Below the pieces are notes generated by a model. It was given only the letters and a program-made list of their open reading frames with translations, ran no database searches and had not been told where the DNA came from. 35,889 nt of DNA from NCBI GenBank assembly GCA_017403985.1, contig JAFRDE010000003.1, forward strand, positions 1-35,889, in the 5' to 3' direction. The translations under genes and the position numbers were made by a program. Of the stretch, positions 26,651 through 33,768 are shown in pieces. Numbering within the stretch: the stretch's first letter is position 1; each line of letters starts with the position of its first letter. The DNA comes from Ruminococcus sp. Its GTDB lineage: Bacteria; Bacillota; Clostridia; Oscillospirales; Acutalibacteraceae.

Positions 26651-26701
26651 GTGCGTTCCGGTATTTTTTTCGCCAAGCCCTCAAAAGCTTCCGGAATATG
26701 A
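26651..26701 (+). CDS. Possible 16-residue peptide ORF
   Basis: GTG 26651 follows AAAGGA with seven bases between and encodes a short basic, Phe-containing peptide (RSGIFFAKPSKASGI after the first residue). The promoter-like sequence at 26556 lies upstream. It could be a leader peptide, a precursor peptide for the adjacent operon, or chance. The rest of 26417-26708 shows no gene. Confidence 0.2.
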   Translation: MRSGIFFAKPSKASGI

Positions 26702-26708
26702 AGCATCC

Positions 26709-27302
26709 TCAGATATACTTACATAACTCCGTCAAAGGCCTTCTCGAGGTTTTTCCGGGCAAGCCGGATTTGTATCCAAGGCAGATTGCAGATAACAAAA
26801 CATAGCCGCTGTTCAGCTCATCGACAAAATCCTGATAGGCATACAGCACATCACCGCACCACAAACCGCCTAGCCCCAGTTCCTCAATCTTCAACAGCAT
26901 ATTCTCAACCGCCGCACCGATCGCCATCAAATCAAGCGCTTCGCGATCCGTTGCCGCCATCGACCATCCCGTATCACTGGGGATTTGCGTTCGGAAGGAT
27001 GTGTTATCATATAGGACATAAATAACAACTGGAGCGGTTTTCATGATATCAAACGTCTCAAGCGTCATATGCAGATCATTTCTTGAAGGGCTGTCTTCAA
27101 GCATCCGAATGATCTTATTCCGCGCGCTTTCTATCATGTAATCCCTTTTATCGTTTCTTTGAGAAACGATAAACCTCCACGGCTGTCTGTTCTTACCGGA
27201 AGGAGCCCTTATGCCGGCTTCCAAAATACGCTGAATCAATTCATCCGGTATATCCCGTGTATCAAAACACCTCGTACTCCTTCGAGAATCGATGACCCCC
27301 AT
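26709..27302 (-). CDS. Nitroreductase family FMN-dependent oxidoreductase
   Basis: The protein is 197 residues when started at the ATG at 27302, six bases after AGGAG; the TTG at 27308 would sit directly on that site. It has the nitroreductase signatures SRRSTRCFDTRDIPDEL near the N-terminus (FMN phosphate contact), AGIRAPSGKNRQPWRF, and GAAVENMLLKIEELGLGGLW in the second half. The family reduces or oxidises substrates with FMN and NAD(P)H, and some members act as dehydrogenases in natural-product pathways. Here it is the last gene of the radical-SAM operon, two bases after the pentapeptide gene, so a tailoring redox step is a reasonable inference. It may also be an unrelated detoxifying enzyme. 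Confidence 0.8.
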   Translation of the reverse strand: MGVIDSRRSTRCFDTRDIPDELIQRILEAGIRAPSGKNRQPWRFIVSQRNDKRDYMIESARNKIIRMLEDSPSRNDLHMTLETFDIMKTAPVVIYVLYDNTSFRTQIPSDTGWSMAATDREALDLMAIGAAVENMLLKIEELGLGGLWCGDVLYAYQDFVDELNSGYVLLSAICLGYKSGLPGKTSRRPLTELCKYI

Positions 27303-27304
27303 AT

Positions 27305-29692
27305 TCAACTCCTTTTGCCGTCAAAAATACAGTTCTGACACCTAATTTTTGCCTTTTTTAAGTCCTGACTCGTGACGCCGCTTCCTCTGAAATCGCATCG
27401 GATCAGCGTTATGTTTTCGAAAAAGGCAGGAGTCAGTCCCCTTGAATAGCTGAAATCCACGTCAATCAACTCTGATTGAGAAAACATCGGTGCGTCTCCC
27501 AAAATAAAAATCGACCTTGACATGTCCGTTCCTTCCATTGAACAAGCAGAAAACTGACATCCCATAAATACAGAATCCATCAAAACAGTTCCGGAAAATA
27601 ACGCGTTCTCCAAATGAGTCTTATTAAAAATCGAAGAAGAAAGCAATGCTTTGTCAAATATGGTTCCGCTGCCGTTGGCGTTGGTAAAGATACAGTCTTT
27701 TCCGACTGCAAAGCTGAAATTGATTCGCGACAGATCCGCAGCGCTGAAATCTGTTTTCGACAAAGTCGCATAACTAAAATCGACATTACAGTCATCATCC
27801 AATGAGCCGGCGATACTGCCGCTGTCAAGCTGATGACATTTTAATGAATCGCATACCTTGCATTTGTCCTGAATCACTCCGACAAAAGAAGCGTTATGGC
27901 AATACGAATTTGAAAAATTGCACCGCAGGATATTGGAATCCGAGAAATTAGCATTTTCCAGTAATACGCCTCTGAAATTGTTTCGATACAAAATGGATCC
28001 GGGAAAAACGATCCCATTCATATCAGAACCGTGGAAGTTACAGCTTACCACCACGCTGTTCGTCATCGTTACCCCTTCAAAGCCCGCTTTTTCAGCTGAG
28101 CATTGAAACCAAACGGAATTGAAAATCAATGCCTTTTGGAAATTAGCTTTATCAAAATTGATATTAGCTAATCGAGAAGAATAGAGCTTTGCGTAGTCAA
28201 ATGAGGTGTTCTCCATGGAAAACAAGTACTCTTTTTCCGGTTCGTCGGCGGAGTCAAAAGGGAAACTGTCGTTCCAGAGCGGACCTTCGGCAAGAAGGCA
28301 CGCACGGCTGACATCTGCATTGGCAAATGTCGCCCCGGAAAAGTAAGTCGCTTCCTTTCCGTTATACGGATCCCAAACCCCTTTGGAATCATCCTTAAAG
28401 GTGACCGCGATCTCACCATCGCAGTTTCCGGAATCAATAAAGTACAATCCCGGCATTTTTGCATTACTGAAATCCGCTTCTTTACAGTAAGCGCCCTTCA
28501 GCCGGGAATAGGTCAAGTCGCATTTGGAAAAATCCGTATTTTGAAAATCGCCGCCTGACAGACTCATGCGAGACAGATCCATTCCATTGAAGGATTCGCC
28601 CCACATCATAAAAATCAATAATCTTTTTTTGATAGATCTTCTTAAACAAACAGCTTGCCTGATCTGATCCTTTTCCTTTTGACTGTTCTTAGAGACCAAA
28701 ACGGTATCGCGGTAACAGATCAAATCGTCGTAAACCTCCGTAAAACCGATATCGCTCGGTAACGCCGGTTCCGTTTTTCTGTCACAGGATTCTTCTTTTT
28801 CGAGCCACTCCTTATCATGCTTTGCCATTTCGCAGCAGCAATCCCAGCGAGACTGTCTTTTTTCCGTATTCTTGATGGAGTCCCACGTGTGACTGCAGGT
28901 GTTGTTCTCAGAAAGATATCCGTCGTTAATCTTGCGCAAAAAAAGATTACTGATCATCCTATCGTTTCTTTCCTCGCTGTTGAACGACTTGCCGACGTCT
29001 TCATGATTCTTGATGATCCGATTGATCAGCTTTTCCAGATTATTGACCTTTTCCAGTCCGATATCGGTTTGATCTTCTTCGTTTTCCGGCTGAGCATACC
29101 TTGATGCGATCTCTTGCCGCATTTCTATTGCGATCTTGTCATATTTTGCTTCCCGCTGGAAAATATGATAATTAAATGCCAGCATAACAAAAAACGCAGT
29201 CAGCGAAATAATACATACCGCAAAAGTCAGTATACAAAGAACGGTAAAACTATCATTATAATATCGAATCTGAGTTTCGGAAAAAACCTCCAACAGCACA
29301 TCCGACCCCAGATACTGTCCAAAACTCAAGCAAAAAACACATGTAACCAAAGCCATCCCGCTAAATATAAGCGAAGAGATAAAGTATATCCACATATTTT
29401 CAAAATACTTTTTCAGTACTTTGCTCAAATATGGTTTTTTGCTTTCTTCCGCACGCAACTCGCTGCATACAAAAGCATAGGACGCCGCACTCAAACCGAA
29501 CATGGTAATCACGACCGCTGCCAAGGTACTGCATATCGTTGACATGTATTGATCTAAACGAAATGCCAGATATTCATTCGCAACAATCGCATATATTGCA
29601 TATCCTGCAATCAACAAACCATCGATCAAAATCGGTGTAATAATCAATTTTCTGATTGCTTTGCGTTTTCTAATTTTATCTTTCGCTGCCAT
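27305..29692 (-). CDS. Four-TM pentapeptide-repeat membrane protein
   Basis: A 795-residue protein with a basic N-terminus (MAAKDKIRKRKAIRK), about four transmembrane helices (about 16-35, 50-75, 95-125, 148-172), a charged linker region (about 175-365), and a long pentapeptide-repeat domain from about residue 370 to the end (for example MDLSRMSLSGGDFQNTDFSK, and CDFRGSG near the end). Pentapeptide repeats fold as a right-handed beta helix; some members mimic DNA and protect gyrase, but most have unknown roles. The tail seems cytoplasmic. It starts four bases after the radical-SAM stop, with GGAG inside the preceding gene's end. A role in self-protection, scaffolding or membrane anchoring of the enzymes is inference. 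Confidence 0.8.
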   Translation of the reverse strand: MAAKDKIRKRKAIRKLIITPILIDGLLIAGYAIYAIVANEYLAFRLDQYMSTICSTLAAVVITMFGLSAASYAFVCSELRAEESKKPYLSKVLKKYFENMWIYFISSLIFSGMALVTCVFCLSFGQYLGSDVLLEVFSETQIRYYNDSFTVLCILTFAVCIISLTAFFVMLAFNYHIFQREAKYDKIAIEMRQEIASRYAQPENEEDQTDIGLEKVNNLEKLINRIIKNHEDVGKSFNSEERNDRMISNLFLRKINDGYLSENNTCSHTWDSIKNTEKRQSRWDCCCEMAKHDKEWLEKEESCDRKTEPALPSDIGFTEVYDDLICYRDTVLVSKNSQKEKDQIRQAVCLRRSIKKRLLIFMMWGESFNGMDLSRMSLSGGDFQNTDFSKCDLTYSRLKGAYCKEADFSNAKMPGLYFIDSGNCDGEIAVTFKDDSKGVWDPYNGKEATYFSGATFANADVSRACLLAEGPLWNDSFPFDSADEPEKEYLFSMENTSFDYAKLYSSRLANINFDKANFQKALIFNSVWFQCSAEKAGFEGVTMTNSVVVSCNFHGSDMNGIVFPGSILYRNNFRGVLLENANFSDSNILRCNFSNSYCHNASFVGVIQDKCKVCDSLKCHQLDSGSIAGSLDDDCNVDFSYATLSKTDFSAADLSRINFSFAVGKDCIFTNANGSGTIFDKALLSSSIFNKTHLENALFSGTVLMDSVFMGCQFSACSMEGTDMSRSIFILGDAPMFSQSELIDVDFSYSRGLTPAFFENITLIRCDFRGSGVTSQDLKKAKIRCQNCIFDGKRS

Positions 29693-29696
29693 GCTG

Positions 29697-30794
29697 CTAT
29701 TTCTCCGATAATAATTCCAACGACAACACGATCTGTTCGATTTCTTCCTCGCTCTTACGGACAGGATGGTTCTTTAATTCTTCAATCAGTTTCTCTCTGC
29801 AATCGCAGCCCATCTCTTTTGCTAATAACGCTTCTGTCAGGCGCTTTCTCTCAGCTCCGCGTTTCGCTCTCAGAAAATCACCGTAAAAAGAAAACAGTTC
29901 ATCATGACACGACTCGCAATCCTCAGGAGGAAGCAAGGGGTATTCATTATTCTCATAAAAGTTCTGACGGTCACCGTACCAAGAAAGCGAAATGCGCTCC
30001 AGCACATCCTCCGTCAGCTCGCTGAACAAAAGCGGCAGCATCCACTGGGATACAGACTGATACTGTCCCGCAAGATACAACTTGTGCAGCAAAGTAAACG
30101 GCTTGATGTTAGCGGGAAACAGCACCAATGAGTCGACCTTTCTCTCAACCGCCCACTGTATCGATTTACATGCTGTCTCCATCTGATCGGACGCGTTAAG
30201 AAAAGGAGCGCCGACAAAAACATTCAAACAAACCGACATTTCCATCGTTTCAACCAAATCAATTGCTTTTTCCAACACTTCCAATTCCAATACCTTGTTC
30301 AAACAACGATGCAGCACATAAGTATCGCATGTCTCGTAACCCATCTCTATGATTACGTCTGTATCCGGTGAAATGCTTTCTTTGATCCATTGCAGTTTTG
30401 CTTCACTGACGGTTTCGCAATGCGTTTCAAAAATAACAGTAGGAATCTGATATTTGCGGATAAAATCAAGAATAACATCCAGACACTCCGCCGAGATCTC
30501 GCTTTCATCAAAGATACTGCCGTATGTTCCGAACAACATCTTATCTGTATACGGTACACAGGGAGCAAGCTCCTTTTCCAGCGCCAAAGCTAATTCTTCC
30601 GCACTCACATTGCAGCCTATTCCGTAATCACACATAATACACGCGCCGGCATTGCGACTGTATCTGCACCCACGGCTTTGGATACAACAGTGAATAAAGC
30701 CTTTCTCCGGCTGCCATAAAGTGAGGATCTTGTCTTTGGGTGTTTGCGGTCTCTTTTTATGCATTTCCAGATTCACTTTGCTTAAAATGTTCAT
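29697..30794 (-). CDS. Radical SAM enzyme, Elp3/RaSEA-like
   Basis: A 365-residue protein with an N-terminal cluster motif RG-C43-x8-C52-IM-C55-DYG, a Cx8Cx2C spacing that is not the classical Cx3Cx2C but resembles the Elp3/archaeosine-synthase (RaSEA) group. LFGTYGSIFDESE, VIFETHCE and IIEMGYET follow as the barrel strands expected of that group. Further Cys (C36, C37, C61, and CESC near the C-terminus) might bind a second cluster. Such enzymes cleave S-adenosylmethionine to a 5'-deoxyadenosyl radical. The start is supported by AGAGG eight bases before the ATG. It lies 21 bases after the ATP-grasp/radical-SAM gene and 4 bases before the pentapeptide gene. A plain tRNA-modification role cannot be excluded, but the operon suggests otherwise. 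Confidence 0.75.
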   Translation of the reverse strand: MNILSKVNLEMHKKRPQTPKDKILTLWQPEKGFIHCCIQSRGCRYSRNAGACIMCDYGIGCNVSAEELALALEKELAPCVPYTDKMLFGTYGSIFDESEISAECLDVILDFIRKYQIPTVIFETHCETVSEAKLQWIKESISPDTDVIIEMGYETCDTYVLHRCLNKVLELEVLEKAIDLVETMEMSVCLNVFVGAPFLNASDQMETACKSIQWAVERKVDSLVLFPANIKPFTLLHKLYLAGQYQSVSQWMLPLLFSELTEDVLERISLSWYGDRQNFYENNEYPLLPPEDCESCHDELFSFYGDFLRAKRGAERKRLTEALLAKEMGCDCREKLIEELKNHPVRKSEEEIEQIVLSLELLSEK

Positions 30795-30815
30795 CTTAAA
30801 AACCTCTGTTAATCT

Positions 30816-33110
30816 TTATCCGCAATAATCATCAGGCATACTCAGTGTATTATTCTGACACGGTACACATGAAGGACCGGGCTTCAAACCATACTCAGCA
30901 CATATTTCATGTGCTTTTAAATAAATTGATAACAGCCTCTCGTTATCGTACGGGATGACATAGTGTGCGGGCGTACCGGGGATCGGACGAAAAACGGATA
31001 GGATAGGAGCCGCTCCGCATCTGCAAACAGATCTGATTCCTTCCAGCAGCGACGCATCCGGCTCCAAGCCGACCACAAAAGCCGACCTCACCTTTCCGGT
31101 TTTTCCCCAAACCTTTACTGCCGCCTCCAGCGCTTTAAGATAGTATTCTCGAGAAATTGCTCCTTTTCCGGGCATCCATTTTTTGGCCAGACAAGAATCC
31201 CAAATCTCGAGGTTCATCGCAATTTCCGTAACTCCTGCATTCGCCCACGTTTCAAAAACTTCAAAGTTTCGCGGCGGAACGCACATAACATATATCGGCG
31301 CAGGTTGATGAGCGGTAATGTACTGCGCTATCCTCAGTACGGATGCCGGCTCCTTTTCCGGACTGTCCGATCTTCCGCCTATCAGGTAATGACGGTATTG
31401 ATGAGCAGAATCCATATAAGTTTGCACAGCGCTTTCTACTTGTCCGAGATCAAAGGAATAGTCGTAATCCTGCACCTCACAAAATCGGCATCCCATACCG
31501 TTGTGCTTGAAATAGCAGTTGGAAGAATGCTGTATACGAACCCTGTCGGTAGCCAGCAAACATATATCGCTCATTTTTGTGTCATGAGAGATCCGGATAT
31601 CCTGAAGCTCGTCTGCAGGATAAAACCCGACATCCGTCACCTTATCCCCATAATATCTGAGAACAAGATGATCACCTTCCGGTTCAAGACTGAACGGTGA
31701 CAGTCTTGCGAACTTGACCCTCACTGCGCTGTTGATGACGATGCCGTGTACATCCAGATCGACTGCATTGAATACGCCGCTGCGTATTCCTCCGTTTTGG
31801 CGGAGATACTTTTCAGCTTCCGACGAAATAAACAGGCCTTGATTGATCAAAGCGATTTTCAAATAAAGCGGATCATGTTCGATCGCAATTTTTCGATACC
31901 ATTTCGGATCCGCTTCCATGATATTCGGATGAATCAATAACGTATTTTCAGCTGAAATACTGACAATGTTCGTCTTAAAAACGACTCTGTCCAAACTGGC
32001 AAGGGGATAGATCGACCAGCTCAAATCCAAACCGTCGTTGTTTACGGAAACAACATTGTTATCCCTCAACAGGTCATAAGGATACCCCACCGGTATTTTG
32101 CCGTTTTCATCTGAAATATATGTATAGCAGCTGTACGGAACCGATAATGAGCTGATGTCCACACCGGAACGGCTTTCTTCAAACGCTCTTAAGTTCAATT
32201 CCTGTAAACACGGAAGTCCGTGATCGTGAAGCGCTAAATTGATCAGCGGCGACGAACCCTGAAACCGGTTATTGATTTCTACAAAAAACACCTGCCCGTC
32301 AACGATAAGACCGTCAAGACCTGCGATCCCCCGAAAGCCCTCGCTTTGCAGCTTTCGACAAAGACAAAAGGTCTTCTCTCTGAATCGCTCCATGATTCCG
32401 CTGTCGATCTGATCGGCAGCGATAAAATCCGCTCCACGGTACAGTATTCTTCTATTGCGGATCGTCGTAATTTGCACGGAAACAGGCGTCAGAAGAATCT
32501 CTTCGTCATAAATGATGACATGTATATTGATGGAAATACTGTTTTCCATATAACGAGAAATCAGGTATTGGTTTCCGTCCTCCAAAGAAAGCACATGGCT
32601 TTCTATTTCGCTTTTTTCAAGCAAAACGGTATCTTCTCCGCCGCTGGATACTTCCTTCTGAAACACATACTTTTCAGCAAGTCCGACTCGCTCTACGATT
32701 GTATCCAAGCTGCATTCCCTGCCGTACATTACCGTATACGGCAAGATCTCGACCGTGTCCGAAGCCCATTCTTTGAATCTTATTTTGCTTTTAAGCCGAT
32801 CCATCAGCGATTTGCGATTTAAGCACAAGGTTCGGCTGATAATTCTCTCTCCGCAGTCAAAAGCAGCATTCGGATCGTAAGACATAAAACGTATTTCGGG
32901 ATCCTCTTCAATCAGCTTCTCCGCTTCATTAATAATATAACTATTCTGTTCATCTGTCGTGATATTATGATTAATTCGTGTTTGATTCGCCGAGCAATAG
33001 GAACGGTTTTTTTCTGTTCCTCTTCCGTAAAGAGTAATACTTCCGTCAAATAAACCGTTTGTAAATTGAAAGTCCTGCTCTCTCGGTCCGATCGCTATGA
33101 TTTTTCTCAT
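30816..33110 (-). CDS. ATP-grasp / radical SAM fusion protein
   Basis: The protein is 764 residues when started at ATG 33110 (MRKIIAIGPREQDF), preceded by a weak GGGGCG; a TTG 12 bases upstream has no room for a site. Residues about 1-310 form an ATP-grasp ligase: KYVFQKEVSSGGEDTVLLEK (nucleotide-binding lysine loop) and GLDGLIVDGQVFFVEINNRF with E278, N280 and R282 as metal ligands. Residues about 320-525 are unassigned. The C-terminal part is a radical-SAM domain with C532-x8-C541-x2-C544 (NCYFKHNGMGCRFCEVQ), and a final C748-x2-C751-x11-C763 set that could bind an extra cluster. An ATP-grasp joins a carboxylate to an amine or thiol, so one polypeptide could ligate and then modify by radical chemistry. 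It is the first gene of the operon. Confidence 0.75.
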   Translation of the reverse strand: MRKIIAIGPREQDFQFTNGLFDGSITLYGRGTEKNRSYCSANQTRINHNITTDEQNSYIINEAEKLIEEDPEIRFMSYDPNAAFDCGERIISRTLCLNRKSLMDRLKSKIRFKEWASDTVEILPYTVMYGRECSLDTIVERVGLAEKYVFQKEVSSGGEDTVLLEKSEIESHVLSLEDGNQYLISRYMENSISINIHVIIYDEEILLTPVSVQITTIRNRRILYRGADFIAADQIDSGIMERFREKTFCLCRKLQSEGFRGIAGLDGLIVDGQVFFVEINNRFQGSSPLINLALHDHGLPCLQELNLRAFEESRSGVDISSLSVPYSCYTYISDENGKIPVGYPYDLLRDNNVVSVNNDGLDLSWSIYPLASLDRVVFKTNIVSISAENTLLIHPNIMEADPKWYRKIAIEHDPLYLKIALINQGLFISSEAEKYLRQNGGIRSGVFNAVDLDVHGIVINSAVRVKFARLSPFSLEPEGDHLVLRYYGDKVTDVGFYPADELQDIRISHDTKMSDICLLATDRVRIQHSSNCYFKHNGMGCRFCEVQDYDYSFDLGQVESAVQTYMDSAHQYRHYLIGGRSDSPEKEPASVLRIAQYITAHQPAPIYVMCVPPRNFEVFETWANAGVTEIAMNLEIWDSCLAKKWMPGKGAISREYYLKALEAAVKVWGKTGKVRSAFVVGLEPDASLLEGIRSVCRCGAAPILSVFRPIPGTPAHYVIPYDNERLLSIYLKAHEICAEYGLKPGPSCVPCQNNTLSMPDDYCG

Positions 33111-33145
33111 TTTTCGCCCCAATTTTTCTTGTATATATATAGTAT

Positions 33146-33174
33146 ATTATATCAAAACCAAGATGAATTATCAA
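33146..33174 (-). promoter_or_regulatory. Promoter of the radical-SAM operon
   Basis: On the minus strand TTGATA (33169-33174) and TATAAT (33146-33151) are separated by exactly 17 bases. The expected start is near 33139, leaving a leader of about 28 bases. No operator palindrome is evident. Confidence 0.8.
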
Positions 33175-33670
33175 GAAATTTTTCGAAACGAAAGCTCCTA
33201 TATTATTATTCCGATGCATTAGTCAATATTTATGAGGTTTTGCCTGAGCATTTGCCGCTCGGTAAAGTGTTCCGTCTGTTTTTGCAAAAACCACCATTTC
33301 CGGCTTGATGGAACAGTTGTTTCCGTTTCTTGACAAAACATCAATCATCGCATTAATTGTTATTATTATATAGCAGGTCTTTCCAAATATGATAAAGGCT
33401 TTTGTTTTGGATTACTAAAATAGTATCGATGTGCAATAACAGGCGAATATTTTGTTTCTGAATTATTACATCTTTCGGTTCTTCAAACTAACGTAATCGA
33501 TCGATTGTATTCTTCTTGTTGCACCAGAGCTTTTCAACGACTTCTTTCGCAATACAATCGTCATCATCGACACTTTCTTGAATTCATATGGAATTTATGC
33601 AATTAAGAATTCAGTGATATGATATTATTAGACTCTTCCCAACCGTTAGTGCAACAGTTAATTCAAAAGT
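33175..33670. other. Intergenic stretch of about 500 bases, no confident gene
   Basis: The sequence is A+T rich. CGATTGTATT (33502-33511) and AATACAATCG (33551-33560) form an inverted repeat 39 bases apart. A short + strand frame ending near 33308 (VLPEHLPLGKVFRLFLQK) has no start signal of its own and may be a remnant of an unidentified gene. Nothing here looks like a precursor peptide with a ribosome binding site. Confidence 0.35.
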
Positions 33671-33739
33671 AATATTGCAAAAAAACACACGCGTGCGATT
33701 TTTTGATTGACAAAATCGCACGCGTGTGTTAATATTGCA
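33671..33739 (+). promoter_or_regulatory. Promoter of the AlbA_2 gene embedded in a perfect 19-bp inverted repeat
   Basis: The arms 33684-33702 and 33712-33730 (core ACACACGCGTGCGATTTT) are perfect complements with a 9-base loop. TTGACA (33707-33712) lies at the loop and TAATAT (33730-33735) at the far end, 17 bases apart, so the whole spacer is the right arm. AATATTGCA occurs directly on both sides (33671-33679 and 33731-33739). This strongly suggests an operator, probably for the protein it precedes. Confidence 0.75.
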
Positions 33740-33768
33740 TTATAGAATTATATCTTGAGGTGGAATAC

